Shown in pieces: positions 55,701 through 64,000 of a stretch of DNA of 64,000 nt (position 1 is the first letter of the stretch; every line of letters starts with the position of its first letter). The DNA comes from CAZDET01 sp964504335 (lineage in GTDB: Bacteria > Bacteroidota > Bacteroidia > Chitinophagales > Saprospiraceae), in the NCBI GenBank assembly GCA_964504335.1, contig CAZDET010000004.1, forward strand, positions 62,001-126,000, in the 5' to 3' direction. The notes under the pieces are model-generated. The model was not told where the DNA came from. It saw nothing but the letters and a program-made list of their open reading frames with translations, and made no database searches. A program made the translations under genes and the position numbers.

Positions 55701-58121
55701 ATGTCCGAACCAATCATTCCACACTTCTATCGGCACTACCGCGAATACGATTTATTGGTGGATAGCCGACAATTGCTCGATCCCGCCCGTACTGTTTTTT
55801 TTGCCCTGGCGGGCAACCGAACCGACGGGCACGCGTTCGTGCCGGAGTTGTACAGTCGGGGCGTACGGCACTTTGTAGTGACACGAGCGGTAGGCGACTG
55901 TCCGGAGGCGCGCTTCTGGGAGGTAGCAGATGTACTGCGCTTCCTTCAACAATTGACGAAACACCACCGGCAGCAATTTGACATTCCTGTGGTGGGCATT
56001 ACCGGCAGCAATGGCAAAACCATCGTCAAGGAATGGGCTTTCGAATTGTTGGCAGAGCACTTCACCACGGTGCGCAGTCCGCGTTCCTACAATTCGCAGA
56101 TTGGCCTCCCCTTATCCGTGTGGCAACTGCGCTCTGATCACGAACTCGGCATCTTTGAAGCCGGAATTTCTCAGCGCGGGGAAATGCGCCGCCTGGCCGA
56201 TATCCTGCAACCCACGATTGGGTTATTCACCAATTTGGGAGATGCGCACCGGCAGGGCTTCAACAGCCAGGAAGAGAAACTCGCCGAAAAGCTCCAGTTG
56301 TTCGAGACGGCCGAAGTCGTGATCTTCTGCTACGATCAGGCAGTGGTCCGGCCGGCACTTCAGGGATTTCCGGGTCGGTTGTTCCGGTGGTCGATAGCTC
56401 ACCCGGAGGTCGACGTATACGTACACCGCGTGCAGCGCGAGCAGTCGGGTACCCACTGCTACTTTCGGTATGCCGGGGAGGAATACGCATTTTTCGGACG
56501 CTTTACCGATGCCAACAGCCTGGAGAACGTGTTGCAGGTGCTCAGCCTGGCACTGTACCTGGGGGTACCGCCCGAGGCGTGTGCCCGTCGGCTGGAGACG
56601 TTAGAACCGCTCGGGCTGCGGCTGGAGGTGCGAGCAGGGCGCGATGGGAGCACCCTCATCGACGATAGCTACAGCAATGATCTCACCAGTCTTGCCACCG
56701 GCCTGGCCTTTCTCGATCAACAACCCGCCGCCGGGCATACCTTAATCCTGAGCGACCTGGTAGAGGCCGGGCTCCCCGGTGAGGTCTTGTACCGGCAGGT
56801 GGCCGGTTTGATCGGTCGGCGCATTAACCGGTTGATTGGGGTGGGGACGGAAGTCGGGGCATTGCAACACGAACTCTCCCCAGCCATCGAGCAGCAATAC
56901 TTTCGATCGACCGAAGAGTTGCTGGAGGTCGTTGATGACCTTCCCGTGGATCGGCAGGCCCTACTCATCAAGGGAGCCAGGGCCTTTGGAATGGAGCGTG
57001 TATCGGCGCGCCTGGCGGCCCGCCTGCATCGCACCGAACTCGAGGTCAACCTGGCAGCACTCACGCACAACCTCAACTATTTTCAGAAGGTGCTTCATCC
57101 TCCGGCAGAGCTATGTGTATTGCTGAAAGCCTCAGCCTACGGGAGCGGTAGCCTGGCGGTAGCCCGGCACCTGGCAGACCGGCCAATTGCCTACCTGATC
57201 GTCGCTTATCCCGACGAAGGCATCGAATTGAGGCGCGGCGGCATCCGGGCGCCGATTATGGTGTTGAATGCCCCCCCGGCGTCTTTCGATGCGCTATTGC
57301 GGCATCAGTTGGAGCCCGAAATATACAGTTGGGAGCAGTTGCGCGCCCTGGCGGATTACGTGGGCAATCGTGGTACCTGTCTGGTGCATTTGAAAGTCAA
57401 TACGGGGATGCATCGATTGGGGTTTGAGCCGGAAGAAGCAACGGCAGTGGCGCGTTATCTGGAAGGCCAACCCCAACTGCGCGTTGCAACTGTATTCACG
57501 CATCTAGCCGCCAGCGAAGACCCGGCGGAGGATGCCTTCACTCACCGGCAGATCGAACAATTCAACCGCGCCTACCAATCGTTGACGGCCGTACTGGGGT
57601 ATCAACCGCGCCGGCACGTGCTCAACAGCAGCGGCATTGTGCGATTCCCACAATACCATTTTGAACTGGTGCGTTTGGGTCTTGGCCTGTACGGCATTGA
57701 GAGTTCGGGAAATTCCCACCGGCAACTGCAGGCGGTGCTGCGCTTGCAGGCGCGGGTGTCGCAGGTACGCACCCTGCCTCCCGGCGCAACGGTGGGATAC
57801 GGTCGGGCGGGGCGGTTGCCCGAAGGAGGGCGAATCGCTGTGCTGAGTATCGGCTACGCCGATGGCCTGCCCCGCGCCGCCGGCCTGGGGCGCTTTTCTG
57901 TGCAAATACGGGGGCAAGCCGCTCCGATCATCGGGCAGGTCTGTATGGACATGTGCATGATCGATATCAGCCATATTCCGGACGTACAGGTGGGGGATAA
58001 TGCCTTGATTTTCGGTGCCGAATGGCCGGTAGAACGATTAGCACAGGCCGCCGGAACGATCGTTTATGAAATTTTTACCAACCTCAGCGAACGCGTACAC
58101 CGCGTATATAAATTTGACTAG
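55701..58121 (+). CDS. Bifunctional MurF/alanine racemase
   Basis: Fusion of UDP-MurNAc-tripeptide:D-Ala-D-Ala ligase (MurF) and alanine racemase, 806 aa. The MurF part (1-about 430) has the ATP loop GITGSNGKTIVKEWA (about 102-116) and the domain-3 region with LIDDSYSNDLTSL. The racemase part (about 435-806) shows the PLP Lys in LLKASAYGSGSLAV (about 474-487), FTHLAASED (about 597-605), and the second-base Tyr in LSIGYADGLPRAAG (about 713-726). The fusion links D-alanine supply to its use in peptidoglycan and is typical of Bacteroidota. The ATG at 55701 is preferred over a TTG at 55680. Confidence 0.94.
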   Translation: MSEPIIPHFYRHYREYDLLVDSRQLLDPARTVFFALAGNRTDGHAFVPELYSRGVRHFVVTRAVGDCPEARFWEVADVLRFLQQLTKHHRQQFDIPVVGITGSNGKTIVKEWAFELLAEHFTTVRSPRSYNSQIGLPLSVWQLRSDHELGIFEAGISQRGEMRRLADILQPTIGLFTNLGDAHRQGFNSQEEKLAEKLQLFETAEVVIFCYDQAVVRPALQGFPGRLFRWSIAHPEVDVYVHRVQREQSGTHCYFRYAGEEYAFFGRFTDANSLENVLQVLSLALYLGVPPEACARRLETLEPLGLRLEVRAGRDGSTLIDDSYSNDLTSLATGLAFLDQQPAAGHTLILSDLVEAGLPGEVLYRQVAGLIGRRINRLIGVGTEVGALQHELSPAIEQQYFRSTEELLEVVDDLPVDRQALLIKGARAFGMERVSARLAARLHRTELEVNLAALTHNLNYFQKVLHPPAELCVLLKASAYGSGSLAVARHLADRPIAYLIVAYPDEGIELRRGGIRAPIMVLNAPPASFDALLRHQLEPEIYSWEQLRALADYVGNRGTCLVHLKVNTGMHRLGFEPEEATAVARYLEGQPQLRVATVFTHLAASEDPAEDAFTHRQIEQFNRAYQSLTAVLGYQPRRHVLNSSGIVRFPQYHFELVRLGLGLYGIESSGNSHRQLQAVLRLQARVSQVRTLPPGATVGYGRAGRLPEGGRIAVLSIGYADGLPRAAGLGRFSVQIRGQAAPIIGQVCMDMCMIDISHIPDVQVGDNALIFGAEWPVERLAQAAGTIVYEIFTNLSERVHRVYKFD

Positions 58122-58155
58122 CTGCCGCATGCGGAAGGATGCCCAAATTCTTTCG

Positions 58156-58163
58156 TACTTTTG
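58156..58163 (+). promoter_or_regulatory. Candidate -7 element of the peptidylprolyl isomerase cluster
   Basis: TACTTTTG, an exact TAnnTTTG match, ends 35 bp before the ATG at 58199. No TTG is at the -33 position. It supports the later of two possible starts for that gene. Confidence 0.45.
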
Positions 58164-58198
58164 CAGCGTTTTTGCGAAACCCAATTAGACTAAGAGAA

Positions 58199-60184
58199 AT
58201 GATCAAACAGTTGCTTTTCCTGTTAGGCCTGTTCTTGATAGGTAACGCGCCGGTCTTTTCCCAATCCATTGACGATGAACGCATCCTGTTTACCGTCGCT
58301 GATAAGCCGGTCTCGGTGGGAGAGTTTGTATACATCTACGACAAGACCAACGGGGATAAAGCCGACTACAGTCGGGAAAGTCTGGAGGAATACCTCGATC
58401 TATACGTAAAATTCAAGCTCAAGGTAGCCCGGGCACGGGCGATGCAGGTGGATACCATCCAATCGCTCCAGAACGAGCTGGAAGGCTATCGCAGGCAGTT
58501 GGCCGATAACTACCTCATCGATCGCACGATTACCGATGGTTTGGTGCGCACCGTCTACGATCGGATGCAGCAGGATGTAAGCTTCTCGCATATTTTGGTA
58601 AAAGTGTCGGCCGATGCTCCGGCGGAAGATACCCTGCGGGCTTATCAAAAAGCACAGGACATCCTCAAACAGCTGCAAAAGGGCGGTGACTTTGGAGAAT
58701 TGGCGGCCCAATATTCGGAGGACGCATCCAGTAAGGATCGCGGAGGTAAAGTCGGCTATTTCACGGCTCCCTTTCCCAACGGTTTTCACCAGCTGGAGGC
58801 TGCCACGTATGAAACACCCCCCGGGAAAGTAGTCGGCCCCTGCCGAACCAGCATCGGCTACCACCTCGTGCGCGTCGACGACCGCCGAACGGCAAGGGGG
58901 GAGATGGAAGTAGCGCACATCCTTATTCGGACCAACAAGCGCGATTCTGCTGTTGCCCGCCAATTGGCCGACTCCCTACACCAGGTGCTGGAGCAGGGCG
59001 AAATGTCGTTCGATGCCATGGCTAACACCTTTAGCGAAGACGGGAAAACCTCCCGAAACAACGGCTATATCGGTTTCTTTGGCATCAGCCAATACCAGAA
59101 ATCATTCGAAGATGCGGCATTCGGTCTCGAGCGAGACGGCAGCTTTTCTGAGCCGGTTCAATCTTCCGTCGGCTACCATATTATCAAGCGAATTTCTCGT
59201 CGCCCCATCCAACCTTTTAACGTCGAGCGCCGTCGTTTAGAGACGAGAATCAAAAGTGATGCTCGTTTCGCCGAGCTGAGGGCTCAGTTGTTAGAAGACA
59301 TTAAGCAGCGGGAAAATTTCCGGGAGAACGAGCAGGTGCTGAAGGAATTCACCGGTTCGTTGACCGATACCTTCTTCACCTTTCGCTGGAAGGCACCGGC
59401 ACCCGCAGGGCGCACCCTGTTCACGCTGGGAGCGGATTACGAAGTCAGCCTGAGTACCTTCGCCGACTACCTCGCGCGGGCGTCGCGCCAGCGCGCGGCC
59501 GCTTCGGGGCAAAAGTCCCCTACGCAAACCGCAATGGAGCTGTACGACGACTTCGTCGACGACCAGTTGCTGAAATACGAGGAGTCGAAGCTGGAAGAGA
59601 ATTATCCGGAGTTTCGCTCCTTGATGCGGGAATACGAAGAAGGCATCCTGCTCTTCGAAGCCACCAAGATGGAAGTATGGGATAAAGCTGCCCAGGATTC
59701 CGCGGGGTTGCAGAAATTCTTCGACGAGCAGTTGCAGGGTAAATACCGCTGGGGGCAGCGTGCCCGCACGACGGTATATACGCTGACTCCCGAGGCCAGG
59801 ACCCTCGCCGAGCAAGTGCGTCAATTCGCCAAAGGGCATACCATGGAGGAAACGCTAGACGAATTCAATGCCCCTTCCAAAACGCTCGTAACAGCAACGG
59901 AAGAATTCTTCGAGCGCAGCCGTAAGCCGGCCTTGCAATCGGTGGCCTTCGAAGCGGGTACCACTACGGAGCCGGCCTCCGAAGAAGGACGTTCAGAATT
60001 GACCTTCCTCAAAATCGAAGAAATCGTTTCTCCTCAACCCAAAACGTTGGATGAGGCGAGGGGATATGCCATTGCCGATTATCAGGATGAACTGGAGCGC
60101 CGGTGGGTCGAAGGCCTGCGTAAGCAATACGCAGTAGAAATTAATAAGAAGGTGTTCGATAGCCTCGTCAAGAAGCAAAAGTGA
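58199..60184 (+). CDS. PpiC-type peptidylprolyl isomerase, two PPIase domains
   Basis: Periplasmic foldase of 661 aa. A signal peptide (1-21, LLFLLGLFLIGNAPVFSQ) is followed by a SurA-like helical N-terminus (about 30-120) and two parvulin-type PPIase domains: FSHILVKVSADAPAED...GGDFGELAAQYSEDASSKDRGGKVGYFTAPFP (about 121-235) and VAHILIRTNKRDSAV...FDAMANTFSEDGKTSRNNGYIGFFGISQYQK (about 240-330). A long helical C-terminus (about 345-661) has no clear family. It assists folding of outer-membrane proteins. I chose the ATG at 58199, just after an exact -7 element, over one at 58139. First gene of three related proteins. Confidence 0.92.
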   Translation: MIKQLLFLLGLFLIGNAPVFSQSIDDERILFTVADKPVSVGEFVYIYDKTNGDKADYSRESLEEYLDLYVKFKLKVARARAMQVDTIQSLQNELEGYRRQLADNYLIDRTITDGLVRTVYDRMQQDVSFSHILVKVSADAPAEDTLRAYQKAQDILKQLQKGGDFGELAAQYSEDASSKDRGGKVGYFTAPFPNGFHQLEAATYETPPGKVVGPCRTSIGYHLVRVDDRRTARGEMEVAHILIRTNKRDSAVARQLADSLHQVLEQGEMSFDAMANTFSEDGKTSRNNGYIGFFGISQYQKSFEDAAFGLERDGSFSEPVQSSVGYHIIKRISRRPIQPFNVERRRLETRIKSDARFAELRAQLLEDIKQRENFRENEQVLKEFTGSLTDTFFTFRWKAPAPAGRTLFTLGADYEVSLSTFADYLARASRQRAAASGQKSPTQTAMELYDDFVDDQLLKYEESKLEENYPEFRSLMREYEEGILLFEATKMEVWDKAAQDSAGLQKFFDEQLQGKYRWGQRARTTVYTLTPEARTLAEQVRQFAKGHTMEETLDEFNAPSKTLVTATEEFFERSRKPALQSVAFEAGTTTEPASEEGRSELTFLKIEEIVSPQPKTLDEARGYAIADYQDELERRWVEGLRKQYAVEINKKVFDSLVKKQK

Positions 60185-60191
60185 TCAGCTA

Positions 60192-61067
60192 ATGGACAAA
60201 AGGTCCGGTAACTTTGGGGAAGATCGGTATCGGAGGTGGGCCTGGCTAGTGGCAATCATCTTAGTAGTGGGCTGTCAGGCGGCAGAACAGCAAGAGGGGC
60301 AACCACTGGCCCGGGTACACAATCGCTATCTCTACTTGTCGGAAATGGCGGGCATGTTTCCCGAAAATGCTTCAGAAGAAGACAGTGCTTTGATCATCAA
60401 GGCCTTCGTTCGCCGGTGGGCAAAGGAAAATGTGCTTCTTCACGAAGCAGAGCGGAACATTCCCTCCGACCTCAATATCGATCGGCTGGTTCGAGACTAC
60501 CGGGCGTCCCTGATTCGCTCGAACTACGAGCGCCGGTTGTTGGAAGAACGGCTGGATACCGTGGTCACCCAGGCCGAACTGCAGCAGTATTACGAAGAAA
60601 ACAAAGACCAGTACCAGCTGGAAACCTCGATTATCCGTGGTTTTTTCATCAAGATTTCGCAGCCGACCCCCGAGCCCGAACGCTTGCGAAAGCTATGGGC
60701 TGGCGGCGAGGTACCCGACCTGGAAGCCTTGCGTGCTTATTGCGACTCGTACGCACTAGAATTCTCGCTGCAGCCCGACGTGTGGATCAGCCTGAGAGAA
60801 GTTGCTTCCGAAATGCCGAAAGGCACCCTGACACCCGAAAACGTAGGATACAAAAGGGAGTTTACCCAACAAGACGAAGCCTATCAGTACTTTTTTAAGC
60901 TGATCGAGCTGAAAAACCGTCGCGAGATCGCCCCGCTTTCCTACATCAAGCAGCAAGCGCGGAAGGTGATCCTTCACAGCCGTAAGTTGAAACTGCTGGA
61001 GCAAATTCGCGAGGAGATGTACATGCAGGAATTGCGGCACAAAAATGTAGAGTTCTTCAATCCGTGA
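60192..61067 (+). CDS. SurA-like chaperone lipoprotein without PPIase domain
   Basis: Lipoprotein of 291 aa. The signal peptide ends in the lipobox VVGC (Cys28). The rest is helical and resembles the N- and C-terminal chaperone parts of SurA/PpiC proteins (RVHNRYLYLSEMAGMFPENAS near 38-58; a RNYERRLLEERLDTVVTQAELQQYYEENKDQY block near 110-142), but no parvulin core motif is present. It begins 7 bp after the stop of the preceding PPIase and is followed by the SurA gene 61 bp downstream. It probably works with them as an outer-membrane-protein chaperone; this is an inference from fold and context. Confidence 0.8.
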   Translation: MDKRSGNFGEDRYRRWAWLVAIILVVGCQAAEQQEGQPLARVHNRYLYLSEMAGMFPENASEEDSALIIKAFVRRWAKENVLLHEAERNIPSDLNIDRLVRDYRASLIRSNYERRLLEERLDTVVTQAELQQYYEENKDQYQLETSIIRGFFIKISQPTPEPERLRKLWAGGEVPDLEALRAYCDSYALEFSLQPDVWISLREVASEMPKGTLTPENVGYKREFTQQDEAYQYFFKLIELKNRREIAPLSYIKQQARKVILHSRKLKLLEQIREEMYMQELRHKNVEFFNP

Positions 61068-61128
61068 AACAATCGCACCGGTAGCGCCTTTTCTTGATGA
61101 AGGTGCCTGCCACCGTCAATGAATAGCT

Positions 61129-62520
61129 ATGAAACGAGCATACGTACTTCTGTGGATGTTGCTTCTGGCGACCACACTCTCCCTGACCGCTCAGCGACAG
61201 GTAATCGACAAGGTGGTAGCTATGGTGGGAGGAGAGATCGTATTGCTTTCGGAGGTAGAGGAGCAGTACTCCCTGTTTCGGGAAGAAAATCCGACGGCCC
61301 CGCCGGAGATGCGGTGTCAGATTATCGATCAGCTCATGACGTCCAAACTCCTGCTCAACCAGGCTAAACTGGACAGTATCGAAGTTACGGAAGACCAGGT
61401 CGAAGAGCAGCTCAATGCCCGCATTGATCGGATTCTATCCTACATGAACGGCGACATCAATCAATTTGAGGAATACTACGGCCAGACGATTACGCAAGTT
61501 AAAGATCAGTTTCGGGAAGATTTACGCAGTCAGTTGCTAATGGATCGCATGCGCGGTCAGGTGCTACAGAGCGTCAAAGTGACTCCTTCGGAGGTGAAGG
61601 CCTTTTTCGAGGCCATTCCGACCGATAGCTTGCCCTACTTCAACTCAGAAGTTGAAATCGGGGAGATCGTCGTCAAACCAACGGCCAATGATGAAGAGCG
61701 CCTGCGCACGGTGGAGCGACTAAAAGAGCTGCGTCGTCAAATCAAAGCGGGAGAAGCTACCTTCGAAGAATTGGCGCGCCGCTTCAGTGAGGACGGATCG
61801 GCCCGGATCGGTGGCGACCTGGGCTGGGCGAAGCGGGGCAAATTCGTGCCGGAATTCGAGGCTGCGGCATACAACCTGGAGCCCGGAGAACTGAGCCCGG
61901 TCACGGAGACCGAATTCGGTTTCCACCTCATTGAGTTGCTGGAGCGCCGGGGTAATACCATCCGGGTACGCCACATCCTGACTCGCCCTGAAATCGGTGA
62001 TGAAGACATAGAAGTATCACGTACCCTCCTGGATAGTGTGCGCCAGTTAATCGTCGATGATTCGCTGAACTTTAGCCAGGCGGTGAAGCGCTTTGGAGAC
62101 GAAGACGTACAAAGCTATAACAACGACGGCCGCATGCTCAACCCGGCTACGAATAATACCTTCTTCGAAATCGGCGATCTGGACCCGGATATCTACTTCA
62201 CCATCGATACCATGGAAGTAAACGATATCAGTGTACCGATCGAATTTTCCAATCCCATTGGCGAGCCGATGCTCCGCATTATTCAGCTACAATCGCGCAC
62301 GTCCCCGCACCGGGCCAACTTGCAGCAGGATTACTCAAAAATTCGGACGGCTACCGAGCAGTCTAAACAGAGTGAATCCCTCGATGAATGGATAGCGGAA
62401 AAAGTTGCAGCCACCTACGTGACCCTCGACGAACGCTTTGCCGGCTGCCCGGAGCTTCAGAAATGGGATAAATCCGATCAATCCGTAGGAGTACCGACTG
62501 AAACAGGAAGGAGGCGCTAA
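61129..62520 (+). CDS. SurA-like peptidylprolyl isomerase
   Basis: SurA-type periplasmic chaperone of 463 aa. A signal peptide (1-21, LLWMLLLATTLSLTAQ) is followed by the SurA_N domain (about 23-170, VIDKVVAMVGGEIVLLSEVEEQYS), then a parvulin PPIase (about 175-275, with EELARRFSEDGSARIGGDLGWAKRGKFVPEFEAAAYNLEPGE and EFGFHLIEL) and a second, degenerate PPIase-like segment (about 278-390). It should guide outer-membrane proteins to the BAM complex. Third of three clustered foldase genes. The start ATG at 61129 fits the signal peptide. Confidence 0.93.
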   Translation: MKRAYVLLWMLLLATTLSLTAQRQVIDKVVAMVGGEIVLLSEVEEQYSLFREENPTAPPEMRCQIIDQLMTSKLLLNQAKLDSIEVTEDQVEEQLNARIDRILSYMNGDINQFEEYYGQTITQVKDQFREDLRSQLLMDRMRGQVLQSVKVTPSEVKAFFEAIPTDSLPYFNSEVEIGEIVVKPTANDEERLRTVERLKELRRQIKAGEATFEELARRFSEDGSARIGGDLGWAKRGKFVPEFEAAAYNLEPGELSPVTETEFGFHLIELLERRGNTIRVRHILTRPEIGDEDIEVSRTLLDSVRQLIVDDSLNFSQAVKRFGDEDVQSYNNDGRMLNPATNNTFFEIGDLDPDIYFTIDTMEVNDISVPIEFSNPIGEPMLRIIQLQSRTSPHRANLQQDYSKIRTATEQSKQSESLDEWIAEKVAATYVTLDERFAGCPELQKWDKSDQSVGVPTETGRRR

Positions 62521-62525
62521 CGCGT

Positions 62526-63035
62526 ATGGCAACAGATAATCCCGCAAATACAGTTTCGTTCGAGCAATTCCTGGAATACTTTCCAAGTATCGAATTACCC
62601 GTTACCCTGGGCGAGCGAACCCACCATTTATTCAGTCGCCAGAACGACCCCCTCCCACCGCAAGTGATCGAGCAGTATTTGCTTCCAATCGAGGAAGATA
62701 CTCCCGATGAGCTGACCGAATTCGTTCCGGGCTTCCGGGTCAGTGGCAAGCAGGGCTTTGTCGGGTTGGTCTATTGGAAGGCAGGACTTCTCAATTACCA
62801 GTATCGCCTGGTGACGTTTCACCTCAAGAGCGAACAATTCATCGCACAGCGCGTCCTGGCGGGCTTGTACTACGATGGATTGGAGCTGACGCAATCCGTA
62901 GCGACGATCACCCCCGAGCTTCAGATTTACGTCGTGAGCGGGCAACAGCAATCGGGCATTGAAAATTATCAGGCCGGAGGGAGCACTGCCCAGCGCTTCC
63001 AGATCAGCAGCACCGGTAAAATCGTTGAACTGTAG
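62526..63035 (+). CDS. Conserved-looking protein of unknown function
   Basis: A 169-aa cytoplasmic protein that I do not recognise. It has an N-terminal helix (VSFEQFLEYFPSIELPVTL, about 10-28), a mixed alpha/beta body with alternating hydrophobic residues (FVGLVYWKAGLLNYQYRLVTFHLKSEQFIAQRVLAG, about 77-112) and a Gly/Ser/Gln-rich tail. It has no signal peptide and no metal or nucleotide motif. It starts 5 bp after the SurA stop and is followed by RNase R, so it is probably expressed as part of that run. Codon use looks like the neighbours. Confidence 0.75.
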   Translation: MATDNPANTVSFEQFLEYFPSIELPVTLGERTHHLFSRQNDPLPPQVIEQYLLPIEEDTPDELTEFVPGFRVSGKQGFVGLVYWKAGLLNYQYRLVTFHLKSEQFIAQRVLAGLYYDGLELTQSVATITPELQIYVVSGQQQSGIENYQAGGSTAQRFQISSTGKIVEL

Positions 63036-63093
63036 GAACTCAAACTATCTTCAACGCATTTCGTTTCAACAAGAAAATCAGTCAAATAATCCA

Positions 63094-64000
63094 TTGAAAA
63101 AGAAAACCAACAAAACCACGGGTAAAAAATTAAGTGCCCGACAACTAGCAAAAGAAGTCTTTCAACTCTTCAAGCGGCAACCCAAAAAGCAACTCAACCC
63201 CAAGCAGGTCATCAAGAAACTAAAAGTGGCCAATAACCGCGACAGCGTACAGCATGCCATCAATACCCTGGTGGAAAAAAAGCAGCTCGTCGAAATGGAT
63301 GACTACAAATACAAGCTCAACCGCGCCGCCCTGGCCGAAAATAGCCGCCGGGAAAATGTGGCCACCCTGGAGGGGCGGGTAGACATGACCCGCAGCGGAG
63401 CTGCTTACATCGTCGTAGAGGGGCGCGAAAACGACGTATTCATTCACCAGAAGAACATCAATACGGCCCTGAATGGCGATCGGGTCAAAATACGCGCCTG
63501 GACCGCCCGCGGCCGTCGTCGCCCGGAGGGTGAAATCCTCGAAGTCCTGGAGCGCGCCGCCGAACAGTTTGTGGGTACTCTTAATGTATTCAACCAGATT
63601 GCGGTTGTTTCCGTCGACCGCGACTTGCCGTTCGATATTGTCATCGATCAACAATCCATTAAGGATGCCAAAACTGGCGATAAGGTCGTTGCAAAGGTCA
63701 CCGACTGGCAGGGGGATCGATTCCGCAATCCCATCGGCGAAATCATCGAGGTGCTGGGCAAACCGGGCACCAGTGATATCGAGATGAAGAGTATCCTGGT
63801 GAGCAACGGTTTCGACCTCAGCTTTCCGCCCTCCGTTTTGGAGGAGACCGCTATGCTGCCGGATGTGGTGTCGCCGCAGGAGATCAATCGCCGCCGCGAT
63901 TTTCGGGAGGTTACCACTTTCACGATTGATCCGGTGGATGCGAAGGACTTCGACGATGCGCTCTCCGTCGAGCGGTTGGAAAACGGGAATACGGCCATCG
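63094..64000 (+). CDS. rnr: Ribonuclease R, 3' part cut by window edge
   Basis: RNase R (RNB family), first 302 residues. It opens with a basic stretch and a winged-helix-like N-terminus (SARQLAKEVFQLFKRQPKKQLNPKQVIKKL, about 14-43), then OB-fold cold-shock domains (about 85-225, GRVDMTRSGAAYIVVEG, DVFIHQKNINTALNGDRVKIR), and reaches the catalytic RNB domain with IDPVDAKDFDDALSV (about 280-294), which carries the metal-binding Asp residues. It degrades structured RNA from the 3' end. No ATG fits; I use the TTG at 63094, which gives KKKTNKTTGKK as in homologues. The frame is open further upstream, so a start earlier than this cannot be ruled out. Confidence 0.9.
   Translation, partial: MKKKTNKTTGKKLSARQLAKEVFQLFKRQPKKQLNPKQVIKKLKVANNRDSVQHAINTLVEKKQLVEMDDYKYKLNRAALAENSRRENVATLEGRVDMTRSGAAYIVVEGRENDVFIHQKNINTALNGDRVKIRAWTARGRRRPEGEILEVLERAAEQFVGTLNVFNQIAVVSVDRDLPFDIVIDQQSIKDAKTGDKVVAKVTDWQGDRFRNPIGEIIEVLGKPGTSDIEMKSILVSNGFDLSFPPSVLEETAMLPDVVSPQEINRRRDFREVTTFTIDPVDAKDFDDALSVERLENGNTAI

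Noticed and set aside
1..64000. CRISPR arrays, insertion sequences, integrases or rRNA operons
   Set aside because: No regularly spaced repeats, transposase or integrase motifs, or rRNA-like sequence were seen on reading through the window.

Overview
The window looks like chromosomal DNA from a member of the Bacteroidota, most likely the Saprospiria (Lewinella-like). Supporting signs are the exact or near-exact Bacteroidota promoters (TTG, 19-21 bp, TAnnTTTG) at several gene starts, the lack of strong Shine-Dalgarno sites, a MurF-alanine racemase fusion, a 30S THX protein, FecR and ECF-sigma modules, TPM/LemA genes and tandem SurA-like foldases. Species cannot be fixed from sequence alone. 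No transposase, integrase, CRISPR array or rRNA was seen. One 100-N assembly gap (6487-6586) lies inside a gene.

Layout. 0-9.7 kb: a truncated SDR, two TPM proteins, LemA, MeaB and a PaaG-type isomerase (all minus); then a small DUF433 gene and an NB-ARC/TPR STAND ATPase (plus, interrupted by the gap); then LepA (minus) and an HD-domain protein (plus). 9.7-10.7 kb: a gene-poor stretch with a structured RNA that has tRNA-like ends. 10.7-34.1 kb: 23 head-to-tail minus-strand genes for a Wzx/Wzy-type, probably sulfated and amino-sugar-rich surface polysaccharide, read from an exact promoter at about 34.4 kb through a leader of about 265 nt. 34.1-38.8 kb: a tiny secreted-type ORF, PaaZ, a YkgJ-type cysteine-cluster protein, a secreted helical protein and a PaaI-type thioesterase. 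38.9-48 kb: ECF sigma with an anti-sigma/beta-barrel chimera, an S9 peptidase, MsrA, a MarR-GNAT fusion beside a 14-bp palindrome, THX, and glycogen genes glgA-glgC. 48-64 kb: an orphan S74-type chaperone protein, GH3 and lytic transglycosylase, an orphan FecR with an STN/beta-barrel protein, a geranylgeranyl-reductase-like flavoprotein, MurF-Alr, three SurA/PpiC-type periplasmic proteins, an unknown protein and the start of RNase R.

How the genes work together. The polysaccharide block holds nucleotide-sugar synthesis (RfbF-RfbG-epimerase-aminotransferase-acyltransferase for a CDP-linked amino sugar; a WbpB/WbpD-like pair for a diacetamido-uronate), assembly (sugar-phosphate transferase and several glycosyltransferases), decoration (sulfotransferase, N-formyltransferase, FemAB-like and ATP-grasp enzymes, two deacetylase-like proteins) and export (Wzx, O-antigen ligase/polymerase, Wzc-like kinase, Wza-like lipoprotein). 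Pieces of the phenylacetate pathway (paaG, paaZ, paaI) are scattered. The most unusual items are the 146-nt tRNA-like RNA, the DUF433/NB-ARC pair without a PIN toxin, the membrane-anchorless sugar transferase with a fused N-terminal domain, and the sigma-coupled protein that joins an inner-membrane helix to an outer-membrane barrel.
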